Positions 33,283 to 41,553 of a stretch of 64,000 bases of DNA are shown piece by piece. The notes under the pieces are model-generated. The model ran no database searches and was not told where the DNA came from. It was given only the letters and a program-made list of their open reading frames with translations. Position numbers and translations under genes: made by a program. This stretch comes from Paraburkholderia silviterrae (GTDB lineage Bacteria > Pseudomonadota > Gammaproteobacteria > Burkholderiales > Burkholderiaceae), in the NCBI RefSeq assembly GCF_004353915.1, contig NZ_SMRP01000012.1, positions 124,001 to 188,000 on the forward strand. Direction: 5' to 3'. Every line of letters starts with the position of its first letter. The stretch's first letter is position 1.

Positions 33283-34437
33283 ATGCGCGAAACTCAAGGC
33301 CCGCTTGCGGGCGTACGGATTGTCGAGCTGGGCGGTGTCGGCCCGGTGCCTTTCTGCTGCATGTTGTTGTCGGACCTCGGCGCCGACATAATCCGCATCG
33401 ACCGGCCGCCCGGATACGATGGCGGAGTACCTGTCGACTCGCGCTTCAACCTGCTGCATCGCGGCAGGCGAAGCGCCGCGTTCGACCTGAAGCAGCCCGA
33501 TGCCGCAGGCGCGGTGCTCAAGCTGGTTGACCGGGCCGACGCGCTTGTCGAAGGATTCCGACCCGGCGTGGCCGAAAAGCTGGGCCTCGGCCCCGACGCC
33601 TGCCTCGCGGCGAATCCTGCGCTGGTTTACGGCCGCATGACGGGCTGGGGTCAGGACGGCCCGCTCGCCCAGGCGCCGGGGCACGACGTCAATTACATCT
33701 CGCTGACGGGCGTGCTGCACGCCATCGGCCCGGCCAACGGGCCGCCCGTCATTCCGTTGAATCTCGCCGGCGACTTTGGCGGCGGCTCGCTTTATCTCGC
33801 GCTCGGGGTGGTATCGGCAATTCTGGAGAGCCGCCGCTCGGGCAAAGGCCAGGTGGTCGATGCCGCGATGGTCGATGGCTCGGCCTCGCTGATGACGCTG
33901 TGCTACGGGCTGCTCGCGAGCGGCTACTGGAAGGACCAGCGCGGCAGCAACCGTCTGGATTCGGGAGCACCCTGGTACAACGTGTACGAAACGAAGGACG
34001 GGCGCTGGATCAGCGTGGGCTCGAACGAGGCGCGCTTCTGGCGCAACACGCTGGAGGTGCTGGGACTCTCCGAAGCCGAGATGCCCGATCAGCACGACAC
34101 CTCGCGCTGGCCCGAGGTGCATGAAAAGTTCGCCGCGATCTTCCGCACGCGCACGCGCGATGAATGGTGTGCACTGGCCGAGGGCCGCGAGGTGTGCTTC
34201 GCCCCCGTGCTTTCGATGACCGAGGCGCCCACTCATCCTCACCTGCGCGCGCGCGGCACATTCGTCGAGCGCGATGGTGTCGTGCAGCCCGCGCCGGCAC
34301 CTCGTTTCAGCCGCACGCCCGGCGCCATTCAGCGAGCGCCGGCGAAGCCCGGCGAGCACACGGACGAGGCGTTGCGGGATTGGGGATTCAGTGCGGGGGA
34401 ACTCGACAGCTTGCGCGAGTCGCGGGTCATCATGTGA
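33283..34437 (+). CDS. Alpha-methylacyl-CoA racemase-like protein (CaiB/BaiF family)
   Basis: The product is 384 residues from the ATG at 33283. The CaiB/BaiF fold starts 'GVRIVELGGVGPVPFCCMLL', with 'SDLGADIIRIDRP'. The residues 'GHDVNYISLTGVLHAIG' (His-Asp, about 124-140) and Asp in 'NLAGDFGGGSLYLALG' (about 155) are those of alpha-methylacyl-CoA racemase rather than CoA-transferases. The C-terminal 'HPHLRARGTFVERDGVVQPA' is also typical. AMACR inverts 2-methyl branched acyl-CoAs so that S-specific acyl-CoA dehydrogenases can act. It heads a beta-oxidation-like operon. A paralogue lies at 58427-59602. Confidence 0.8.
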   Translation: MRETQGPLAGVRIVELGGVGPVPFCCMLLSDLGADIIRIDRPPGYDGGVPVDSRFNLLHRGRRSAAFDLKQPDAAGAVLKLVDRADALVEGFRPGVAEKLGLGPDACLAANPALVYGRMTGWGQDGPLAQAPGHDVNYISLTGVLHAIGPANGPPVIPLNLAGDFGGGSLYLALGVVSAILESRRSGKGQVVDAAMVDGSASLMTLCYGLLASGYWKDQRGSNRLDSGAPWYNVYETKDGRWISVGSNEARFWRNTLEVLGLSEAEMPDQHDTSRWPEVHEKFAAIFRTRTRDEWCALAEGREVCFAPVLSMTEAPTHPHLRARGTFVERDGVVQPAPAPRFSRTPGAIQRAPAKPGEHTDEALRDWGFSAGELDSLRESRVIM

Positions 34438-34546
34438 ATCGTCGACATATACGGGCTATTGCATGGCAATTACATTGGAATCCTGAATTAATGGGAAACT
34501 GAGCCGATCTTCGGGAAACTCGAATCGTTGCTTCGTAATTGACCAG

Positions 34547-34575
34547 TTGGATCGGCAATAGCCTGGACCTAATCT
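34547..34575 (+). promoter_or_regulatory. Sigma-70-type promoter before the acyl-CoA dehydrogenase operon
   Basis: TTGGAT (34547-34552), a 17-base spacer and TAATCT (34570-34575), 58 bases before the ATG at 34634. This gives the downstream genes a start site independent of the racemase gene. Confidence 0.5.
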
Positions 34576-34633
34576 ACAGCCAGTGATGCCCGGAACAAGA
34601 ACGAGGCAAACACGTCAACTGGAGCGAAGACAA

Positions 34634-35779
34634 ATGCAAGCAAACTTTCTGGACGAATCGCAGACGATGTGGCTCGATACCGTCAACCGGTTCATGGACA
34701 ACGAGATCACCGTCGAGTACGTGCGCAAGTGCGACATGAATCGCGATTATCCGTACGAGGCCTACAAGAAGATTGCGGAGCAGGGATGGCTCGGCATCCT
34801 GATCCCGGAGGAAGAGGGCGGCTCGGGCGGCGACATCTTCGACTACTCGCTGATGGCCGAAGGGCTCGGCAAGTTCGGCTTCGACTTCGCGTGCTCGGTG
34901 CTCGTGCCGACCTTCACGGCGATGAACATCATCAAGTTCGGCACGCCTGAGCAGAAAGCGAAGTACGTCCAGCCGTTCATCGACGGCAAGATCCGCTTCT
35001 CGGTGTCGATCTCGGAGCCCGATGCGGGATCGGATGCCGCGAATACGAAAACGCGCGCACGCCGCGACAGCAACGGCGACTGGATCGTGAGCGGCCAGAA
35101 GCTCTGGTGCAGCGGCGCGGCGGCGAAGGACACCGTCATCGCGATGCTCGTGCGCACGAGCACGGACGACAAGCACAAGGGCCTCTCCGTGCTGCTGATC
35201 CCGAACGATACGCCGGGCATGGTGATCAACAAACTGCCTACGCTCTCGCGTCACGCCACGGGCACGACGGAGATCTTCCTTGACGAAGTACGCGTGCCGG
35301 GCGACGCGCTGCTCGGTGAAGAGGGCCAGGGCTGGAAGATCATCACCGAGCACCTCGAACTCGAACGCTGCGCCGTGGCCGCTGCCTACACGGGCAATGC
35401 GCAGCAGGCCGTCGCGACGGCCACGCGCTACGCGCACGAGCGCATCCAGTTCGACCACCAGCTCTACGACTTCCAGGTGATTCGCCACATGCTGGCCGAC
35501 TGCCAGACCAAGGTCGACGCCGCGCGCCTGTTGTGCTACCGCGCCGCGCAGATGGCCGCAAAGCACGTGCCGTGCAGCCGCGAAGTGTCGATGGCGAAGC
35601 TCTACGGCTCCGAAACGCTCAAGGAGTGCGCGCTGGCGGGTATGCAGATCCTGGGCGGCTACGCGAACCTGCCCGAAGCCGACATGGAGCGCTATCTGCG
35701 CGAGAGCATCCAGTCGACCATCGGTGGCGGCACCTCGCAGATCCAGCGCACGATCATCGCGAAGTCGATGCGTCAGTAA
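34634..35779 (+). CDS. Acyl-CoA dehydrogenase
   Basis: The product is 381 residues from the ATG at 34634 (GGAG upstream). The FAD-binding motifs are 'FSVSISEPDAGSDAANTKTR' (about 118-137) and 'IVSGQKLWCSGAAAKDTVIA' (about 150). The helical C-terminal domain has 'QVIRHMLADCQTKVDAARLL' and 'AGMQILGGYAN'. The usual catalytic Y-E-G-T near the C-terminus reads 'STIGGGTSQIQRTIIAKS', so Glu is replaced by Gly there. In isovaleryl-type and long-chain enzymes the base sits elsewhere; 'ITEHLELERCAVAAAYTG' (about 237-254) could supply it. It would oxidise a (possibly branched) acyl-CoA made available by the racemase. Confidence 0.85.
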   Translation: MQANFLDESQTMWLDTVNRFMDNEITVEYVRKCDMNRDYPYEAYKKIAEQGWLGILIPEEEGGSGGDIFDYSLMAEGLGKFGFDFACSVLVPTFTAMNIIKFGTPEQKAKYVQPFIDGKIRFSVSISEPDAGSDAANTKTRARRDSNGDWIVSGQKLWCSGAAAKDTVIAMLVRTSTDDKHKGLSVLLIPNDTPGMVINKLPTLSRHATGTTEIFLDEVRVPGDALLGEEGQGWKIITEHLELERCAVAAAYTGNAQQAVATATRYAHERIQFDHQLYDFQVIRHMLADCQTKVDAARLLCYRAAQMAAKHVPCSREVSMAKLYGSETLKECALAGMQILGGYANLPEADMERYLRESIQSTIGGGTSQIQRTIIAKSMRQ

Positions 35780-35861
35780 GGGGGCATCGTTCCTCAAGGA
35801 CACAGACGCAGGACGGTCGGATCTGACCGTCTCGCTCACAGAATTTTCAGGAGACGTGGTA

Positions 35862-36359
35862 ATGAGCGTAGTTAACAACAGCATCAACATCCCGCTGGAC
35901 GAACTGGAGGTCGGGCAGAAGTTCCGCTCGCCAGGCCGCACGGTGACCGAAAGCGACGTGGTGATGTTCTGCATGTTCACCGGCAACTGGATCGAGATCC
36001 ACTCGAACAAGGAATACGCGGAGAAGACCCGCTGGGGTGAGCGCATCGTGCAGGGCATGCTGACGTTCTCTCTGATTTCGGGCCTGTTGCAGTTCGGCCC
36101 GGCGATCCAGGCGAACTACGGCGTGGACAAGATGCGCTTCCTGAATCCAGTCAAGATCGGCGATACGGTCTATGCCAGCGCCGAAGTGATCGCGAAGAAG
36201 GACAAGGACGAGAAGTTCGGCGTGGGTACGATGCTGATTCAGGCGTACAACCAGCGCGGCGAAGTCGTGCAGCGCAGCGAATGGAGCCTGCTGATGCTGC
36301 GTCGCCGCGCAGACCTCGAAGCGCTGATCGCCGAAGCGCAGCCCGACTTCAAGGTCTGA
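35862..36359 (+). CDS. MaoC-like enoyl-CoA hydratase
   Basis: The product is 165 residues, a single hot-dog domain, from the ATG at 35862 (CAGGAG upstream). The hydratase-2 type motif appears as 'FTGNWIEIHSNKEYAEKTRW' (about 40-59), where Asp-x4-His is replaced by Asn/Glu-His, followed by 'GERIVQGMLTFSLISGLL'. 'MRFLNPVKIGDTVYASAEVI' completes the fold. It probably hydrates the enoyl-CoA made by the preceding dehydrogenase. It sits 82 bases downstream of that gene and 10 bases before the thiolase-like gene. The altered acid at the active site leaves the direction and substrate open. Confidence 0.8.
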   Translation: MSVVNNSINIPLDELEVGQKFRSPGRTVTESDVVMFCMFTGNWIEIHSNKEYAEKTRWGERIVQGMLTFSLISGLLQFGPAIQANYGVDKMRFLNPVKIGDTVYASAEVIAKKDKDEKFGVGTMLIQAYNQRGEVVQRSEWSLLMLRRRADLEALIAEAQPDFKV

Positions 36360-36369
36360 GGAGCCACGC

Positions 36370-37581
36370 ATGAGTCCCCAACCGTTAGCGGCGATCGTCG
36401 GCATGGGCGATGCCTATGCCTCGCTCGCGAACAGGAAGGATCCGTTGCAACTGGCGGCCGAGGCGACGCAGGGCGCGCTCGCCGACGCGGGCATTCGCAA
36501 GGATCAGGTCGACGCAGTGTTCACGGGCCGCTCGCCGTGGGCCGACAAGCGTTCGCAGTGGAGCAACATCTTCATCTCGCACATGCAGATGCCGGTGACG
36601 ATCACAAGCGAGCTGACGATGCACGGTGCCGGGTTGACGTCGACGCTGGCAATCGCCGCGCAGATGATCGCCGCGGGCCGAGCCGAATACGTGCTGTGCC
36701 TGCAGAGCGACGCGACCGAGCTGTTCGTCGACGCCGTCGCGATGGGCGCGGAAGCCGACGCCGACCCGCAGTTCGAGATTCCCTACGGCCCGACGATTCC
36801 CGCGCTTTACGCGCAGGCCGCGCATCGCTACTTCCACGAGTTCGGCATCACCGAAGCGGATCTTGCCGATGTCGTCGTCGCGAACCAGCGCTGGGGCCGG
36901 CATCATCCGCACGCGGCGAAAGCGAAGTTCGGCGAGATCGACCGCGCGAAGGTCCTGTCGTCCCCTTACGTGGCGACGCCGCTGCGCCGCTGGATGTGCT
37001 CGACGTGGGGCGGCGGCACGGGCGGGGCGCTCGTCGTCACGTCGCCGGAGAACGCGCGCGCCGCCCGCAATCCGGTGTACCTGATGGGCTATGGATCGGC
37101 GACCACGCACGAATACCTGACCGACCGCATGAACATGCGGCAGTGCCGGTTCGGCAGCCTCGGCGCGCTCCCGAACCTCACCACGACGGCGACGGCGGAG
37201 GCGGCACGTCAAGCCTGGGCGATGTCGGGCCTCGGTCCTGACGATATCGACATGGCGCAGATTTCGGTCAATTTCGCGCACATGGGGCCAATGGTGATGG
37301 AGGATCTGGGCTTCGCGAAGAAGGGGCGCGGCATCGACCTCTATCGCGAAGGCCGCACCGGCGTGGATGGCGATCTGCCAACCGACACCAATGGCGGCTG
37401 GCTGTCATTCGGACAGCCAGGTATTTCTTGCAATATGGACAGCATCGTCGAAGCGGTGCGCCAGTTACGCGGCGAGCCCCTGGGCCTTGCACCCGCGCGC
37501 CGTCCGCAGACCGTGCTCGTGCAGGGCGCGGGCGGGATGCTGGCGGCGGGTGCGGTGCTGCTGCTGTCGTCCGCGACGTGA
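36370..37581 (+). CDS. Thiolase-superfamily protein lacking the catalytic Cys (SCP2-thiolase/Ltp2-like)
   Basis: The product is 403 residues. The fold follows SCP2-type thiolases: 'AIVGMGDAYASLANRKDPLQ', 'LAAEATQGALADAGIRKDQV' and 'GLGPDDIDMAQISVNFAHMG'. The segment that normally holds the nucleophile Cys reads 'SELTMHGAGLTSTLAIAAQ' without Cys. The C-terminal G-H-P motif reads 'WLSFGQPGISCNMD'. A Claisen-type thiolase is therefore unlikely. Cys-less relatives such as Ltp2 are retro-aldolases that need a DUF35 partner, and a DUF35 gene follows directly here. I infer an aldol cleavage of a branched beta-hydroxyacyl-CoA. Confidence 0.75.
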   Translation: MSPQPLAAIVGMGDAYASLANRKDPLQLAAEATQGALADAGIRKDQVDAVFTGRSPWADKRSQWSNIFISHMQMPVTITSELTMHGAGLTSTLAIAAQMIAAGRAEYVLCLQSDATELFVDAVAMGAEADADPQFEIPYGPTIPALYAQAAHRYFHEFGITEADLADVVVANQRWGRHHPHAAKAKFGEIDRAKVLSSPYVATPLRRWMCSTWGGGTGGALVVTSPENARAARNPVYLMGYGSATTHEYLTDRMNMRQCRFGSLGALPNLTTTATAEAARQAWAMSGLGPDDIDMAQISVNFAHMGPMVMEDLGFAKKGRGIDLYREGRTGVDGDLPTDTNGGWLSFGQPGISCNMDSIVEAVRQLRGEPLGLAPARRPQTVLVQGAGGMLAAGAVLLLSSAT

Positions 37582-37601
37582 TATCCGATCGAGAGCATTC
37601 C

Positions 37602-38015
37602 ATGACAGACACTCATTCGCTCAATGGCTGGCCGCAGCCTTATCGCTTGCCGGACGCCGAGCCTTACTGGGCCGCGCTGGCGGAAGAACGGCTGACCTAC
37701 CAGCACTGCAACGACTGCACGCAAGCCGTGTGGCCCGCGCACTCGTTCTGCACGCACTGCGGGTCGCGCTCGCTCGACTGGCGGCAGTCGGGTGGGCGCG
37801 GCACCGTCTGGTCGTACAGCACGATCATGCGCGGGCCGACGCCCGTATGGGCCGGCATCGTGCCGTACACGGTCGGCTTCATCCAGATGGACGAAGGCTA
37901 TTTCTTGTTCTCGCAGATCGACGCCGATCCAGATACCATCGCGATCGGCCAGCGCGTGGCGGTGCGCTTCGAGCAGCGCGGCGAGCAGAAACTGCCGCTG
38001 TTCGTGCCGGCATAG
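37602..38015 (+). CDS. DUF35 OB-fold protein with zinc ribbon
   Basis: The product is 137 residues from the ATG at 37602, 20 bases after the thiolase-like gene. It starts with a helix ('DAEPYWAALAEERLTYQHCN'). A rubredoxin-like zinc ribbon with C-x2-C pairs in 'HCNDCTQAVWP' and 'FCTHCGSRS' (about 35-57) follows. An OB fold ends the protein ('GRGTVWSYSTIM', 'VPYTVGFIQMDEGYFLFSQI'). DUF35 proteins are obligate partners of SCP2-type thiolases or of MaoC hydratases (ChsH2-type) in steroid side-chain breakdown. Here it probably forms a complex with the Cys-less thiolase-like protein. Confidence 0.85.
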   Translation: MTDTHSLNGWPQPYRLPDAEPYWAALAEERLTYQHCNDCTQAVWPAHSFCTHCGSRSLDWRQSGGRGTVWSYSTIMRGPTPVWAGIVPYTVGFIQMDEGYFLFSQIDADPDTIAIGQRVAVRFEQRGEQKLPLFVPA

Positions 38016-38037
38016 CAGCAAATTGGAGGAGACATCG

Positions 38038-38094
38038 TGAGACTTATTCAAGGCGCACGCCACGGCGGGAGGCATCATGGCCGGACCGCTTGAG
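38038..38094 (+). other. Short open frame with a strong ribosome binding site (possible scar)
   Basis: GGAGGAGACATC precedes a GTG that opens only 18 codons ('MRLIQGARHGGRHHGRTA'), overlapping the next CoA-transferase start in another frame. It could be a deletion scar of a lost gene or a coupling leader. Confidence 0.3.
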
Positions 38095-39285
38095 GGCGTT
38101 CGCATCCTCGACTTGACGTCCAACTTCATGGGGCCATACGCCGCGTTGCTGCTGGCCGACATGGGCGCGGACGTGTGCAAGATCGAATCGCGCGAGGGCG
38201 ACACGACGCGCAACATCGGGCCGTCCCGCCATCCCGGCATGGGGCCGATCTTCCTGCATCTGAATCGCAACAAGCGCAGCCTCGTGCTCGACCTCAAGCA
38301 TCCGGACGGCATCGGCGCGCTCAGGCGCATGGCGGCAAGCGCCGACGTCCTGCTGTACAGCCTGCGTCCGCACACGATGGCGAAGCTCGGCATCGCGTAC
38401 GAAGATGTGCAGCGGCTCAACCCGCGCATTATCTATTGTGGAGCGTTTGGTTTTGGCCAGAACGGTCCCTATGCGTCGCGTCCCGCCTACGACGATCTGA
38501 TCCAGGCCGCAGTGGGCATGCCGGTCCTGCAAAGCCGCAAGTCAGGGCCGCCCGACTACGTCGCGACGGCGATCGCGGATCGCGTCGTCGGCATGGCCAC
38601 CAGCAACGCGGTGGCCATGGCTCTGTATCGGCGCGAGAAGAGCGGCGTGGGCCAGCAGGTGTCCGTGCCGATGCTGGAGACGTTTGCACATTTCGTGCTC
38701 GGTGATCACCTGTACGGTCATACATTCGTGCCGCCCCTCGGCGACTGGGGCTACGCGCGCATGATGAATCCGGACCGCCGGCCCTATCGCACGCGCGACG
38801 GCTATATCGGCGTCAACGTGTATGCCGATCATCACTGGCGGCGCTTCTTCGTGCTCTCGGGACATCCGGAGATGACCGACGACCCGCGTTTCGCCACGAT
38901 AGGCGCGCGCACCGAGCATATCGCGTATCTGTACGCGTTTCTCGTGCAGGTCTTCGAAACGAAGACATCGGCGCAATGGGTCGCGTTGCTGAGCGAGGCG
39001 GACATTCCCGTCATCGAAATGAATACGCCGGAAACCCTACTCAACGACCCGCACATGAAGGCGGTCGGTTTCTTCGCGGAACAGGAGCATCCGTCCGAGG
39101 GCACCATCCGCACGCTAGGGATTCCTCAGCAATGGAGTGAGAGCGCACCGGAATTGCGCTATCCGGCGCCGCGTCTGGGCGAGCAGACGGCGCAGTTGCT
39201 GGCGGAGTACGGCTTCGGCCGCGATGAGATTGACGCGATGATCGACTCGGGCGGTGCATGGACGCCCGGCTCGGATGCCGCGTGA
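38077..39285 (+). CDS. CaiB/BaiF (class III) CoA-transferase
   Basis: The product is 402 residues. It starts 'GPLEGVRILDLTSNFMGPYA', the class III entry motif, then 'LADMGADVCKIESREGDTTR'. The catalytic Asp is in 'SRPAYDDLIQAAVGMPVLQS' (about 155), where formyl-CoA- and carnitine-type transferases have it. The racemase-type His-Asp is absent, so CoA transfer is likely. The C-terminus has 'LNDPHMKAVGFFAEQEHPSE'. The enzyme would activate a free acid using another acyl-CoA. It forms a pair with the next gene; the two are clearly different paralogues and could form a heteromer or act on different acids. Confidence 0.85.
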   Translation: MAGPLEGVRILDLTSNFMGPYAALLLADMGADVCKIESREGDTTRNIGPSRHPGMGPIFLHLNRNKRSLVLDLKHPDGIGALRRMAASADVLLYSLRPHTMAKLGIAYEDVQRLNPRIIYCGAFGFGQNGPYASRPAYDDLIQAAVGMPVLQSRKSGPPDYVATAIADRVVGMATSNAVAMALYRREKSGVGQQVSVPMLETFAHFVLGDHLYGHTFVPPLGDWGYARMMNPDRRPYRTRDGYIGVNVYADHHWRRFFVLSGHPEMTDDPRFATIGARTEHIAYLYAFLVQVFETKTSAQWVALLSEADIPVIEMNTPETLLNDPHMKAVGFFAEQEHPSEGTIRTLGIPQQWSESAPELRYPAPRLGEQTAQLLAEYGFGRDEIDAMIDSGGAWTPGSDAA

Positions 39286-39314
39286 GAGCAGATCCAACTC
39301 CAGGGAGAATAACC

Positions 39315-40463
39315 ATGTTGCGTGATTTGCCATTGGCGGGCGTCGTGGTGGTGGAGCTGAGCGACAGCGCGTCGGCGCCGTTCAGCGGGCGCATCCTCGC
39401 GGCGCTGGGCGCCGAAGTCTGGAAGATCGAGCGGCCTTCGGGCGATTCGGCGCGCGGCTGGGGGCCGAGCAAGTGGAAAGGCAGCGGCGCCGCGTATCAC
39501 GCGCTCAATCGCGGCAAGCGCACGATTTGCCTCGACATCAAGGACCGCGATCAGCTCGCGACGCTGCACCGGCTGATCGCCGAGCACGCGGACGTGTTCA
39601 TCCACAATCTGCGGCCCGGTTCCAGCGCCGGGTATGGACTCGACGCGGACAGCCTGCGCGTCACGAAGCCCGAGCTCGTCTACTGCGAAGTGGGCGCGTT
39701 CGGCCACGCGGGGCCGATGAATACGCTGCCGGGCTACGATCCGCTCATGCAGGCGTTCTCGGGGATCATGAGCATCACTGGCGAGGAGGAGCAGGCGCCG
39801 GTGCGCGCGGGGGTGTCGATCGTCGACTTCGGCACCGGCATGTGGGCCGTGATCGGTATTCTGTCCGCGCTCTATCGCCGACAGATCAAGCATTGCGGCG
39901 CAACCGTGAACAGCTCGCTGCTGGAGACGGCGATTGCGTGGATGTCGGTCGGCATCGCGAACTACAGCGCGGACGGTGAGGAGGGCGGCCGGCACGGGTC
40001 GGGCGTGGCGTTCATCGTCCCGCATCGGGCGTATGCGGCGGCCGACGGTCATCTGATCGTGAGCGCGGCTAACGACGCGCTGTTCGCGAAGCTGTGTGCG
40101 GCGCTCGACCATCCCGAATGGGCCGGCGACGAGCGCTTCGCCACCAATGCCGGGCGGCTGAAGCACCGCGCGGAAATCGACCGCCTGATCGGCGAGCGCC
40201 TCTCGACGGACACGCGCGCGGCCTGGCAGGCACGGCTGCAGGCGGCTGGCATACCGGTCGCTCCGATCCAGACGACGGCAGAGGTCATGGGGCACGAGCA
40301 GACGCGCGCGCTCGGCATCATCGAAACGCCGCCCGACGACGAGATCGGCCTTGTCGGCCTGCCGCTGTCCTTCGACGGCAAGCGTCCGCCGCCGCTGCAT
40401 GCCGCGCGCGAGATCGGCGCCGACAACGACCAGCTCGAACGCCTGCTGAAGTTGCCGCAATAG
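39315..40463 (+). CDS. CaiB/BaiF (class III) CoA-transferase
   Basis: The product is 382 residues from the ATG at 39315 (AGGGAGA upstream). Family motifs: 'LPLAGVVVVELSDSASAPFS', 'ALGAEVWKIERPSGDSARGW', catalytic Asp in 'TLPGYDPLMQAFSGIMSITG' (about 148), and 'VNSSLLETAIAWMSVG'. It lies 29 bases after the previous CoA-transferase and ends the operon before the LysR gene. A GC-rich inverted repeat, GGCCCC/GGGGCC, lies just after its stop (about 40479-40503). The likely role is activation or exchange of a pathway acid. No evidence distinguishes its acceptor from that of the neighbour. Confidence 0.85.
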   Translation: MLRDLPLAGVVVVELSDSASAPFSGRILAALGAEVWKIERPSGDSARGWGPSKWKGSGAAYHALNRGKRTICLDIKDRDQLATLHRLIAEHADVFIHNLRPGSSAGYGLDADSLRVTKPELVYCEVGAFGHAGPMNTLPGYDPLMQAFSGIMSITGEEEQAPVRAGVSIVDFGTGMWAVIGILSALYRRQIKHCGATVNSSLLETAIAWMSVGIANYSADGEEGGRHGSGVAFIVPHRAYAAADGHLIVSAANDALFAKLCAALDHPEWAGDERFATNAGRLKHRAEIDRLIGERLSTDTRAAWQARLQAAGIPVAPIQTTAEVMGHEQTRALGIIETPPDDEIGLVGLPLSFDGKRPPPLHAAREIGADNDQLERLLKLPQ

Positions 40464-40578
40464 TGGCCACACCAGGCGAGGCCCCGGGCGCCCCGCAGGG
40501 GCCGACGGTGTACGATGAGCCCGTCAGTCCTGTGCGTCGTCGCGTAGAGGGGCAAAAAGAGCTGGCAAGAGAGGAGAC

Positions 40579-41508
40579 ATGAGCACCTTCAACCGGCTGC
40601 ATCTGATACGGCAGGTCGATCTGTTCACGCTGAAGCTGTTCGTTTCGGCGGTGGAGGAACAGCAGATCGGTCTCGCCGCGATTCGCGAGAACATCGCCGC
40701 GTCCACGGCGACTAAGCGCATTCAGGACCTCGAAGACATCGCCGGCATCAAGCTGCTCGAGCGCGGTCCGAAAGGCGTCGTGCCGAGCCCGGCGGGCGCC
40801 GTGCTCGTGCGCTACATCCGGCGGATCTTCGAGAACCTCGACGACATGCGCGCCGAAGTCGCGTCGTTTACCGAGGGCATGCGCGGCGAGCTGGCGCTCG
40901 CGTCGGCGCGCACGATCATCGTGCCGTTCATTGCGCGCGAGCTGGGCGACTTCAAGCGCGAATATCCGCTCGTCGATCTCGTGGTGCACGAATTGGAGAA
41001 TGCCGACATCGTGCAAGCCGTCGCGCGCGGGGAGGCCGACGTCGGCGTGTTCGCGGCCTCGCACGAGCTGGATCTCGGTGGGGTGGACGTGACGCCGTAC
41101 CGGACCGACCGCCTGATCGCCGTCGTGCCGCAGGCGCATCGGCTGAGCACGCGCACGAGCGTCTCGTTCGCCGACCTGCTGCCGGAGAACCTCATCGCCG
41201 TCAACGCCATGCAGAGCGCGTTGCGGGTTGCGGCGCGGCGCCTTGGCGCCGAATTCGAGCCGCCTTACACCGTGAGCAGCGCGGGCGTGGCCGTGAGTCT
41301 CGTCGAGGCGGGCCTCGGCGTGACCATTCAGCCCGAATGTCTGGTGAGCCACGAACTGTTCGGCCGTGTCACGGTGGTGGAGCTCGCTGAGCCGTGGGCG
41401 GTGCGGCACATTCATATCGCGACCGCGCGAGGGCGCGAGGTGAATCCCATTGCGACCGCGCTGATCCGGCAACTGCTGGACCGCCCGCGCGACGAGGCGG
41501 CGGCCTGA
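40579..41508 (+). CDS. LysR-family transcriptional regulator
   Basis: The product is 309 residues from an ATG with GAGGAG upstream. The N-terminal winged helix is 'VDLFTLKLFVSAVEEQQIGL', 'AAIRENIAASTATKRIQDLE', 'LLERGPKGVVPSPAGAVLV'. The C-terminal periplasmic-binding-like effector domain has 'GELALASARTIIVPFIAREL' and 'VSLVEAGLGVTIQPECLVSH'. It is co-directional with the CoA-transferases before it and the MmgE/PrpD gene after it, not divergent as is usual. The control target cannot be deduced. The effector is probably an acid or its CoA ester, by family habit. Confidence 0.85.
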   Translation: MSTFNRLHLIRQVDLFTLKLFVSAVEEQQIGLAAIRENIAASTATKRIQDLEDIAGIKLLERGPKGVVPSPAGAVLVRYIRRIFENLDDMRAEVASFTEGMRGELALASARTIIVPFIARELGDFKREYPLVDLVVHELENADIVQAVARGEADVGVFAASHELDLGGVDVTPYRTDRLIAVVPQAHRLSTRTSVSFADLLPENLIAVNAMQSALRVAARRLGAEFEPPYTVSSAGVAVSLVEAGLGVTIQPECLVSHELFGRVTVVELAEPWAVRHIHIATARGREVNPIATALIRQLLDRPRDEAAA

Positions 41509-41553
41509 GCCAGGCTGGACGCTCAGGCTAATTCCATAGCAAGGAGAGAGACC

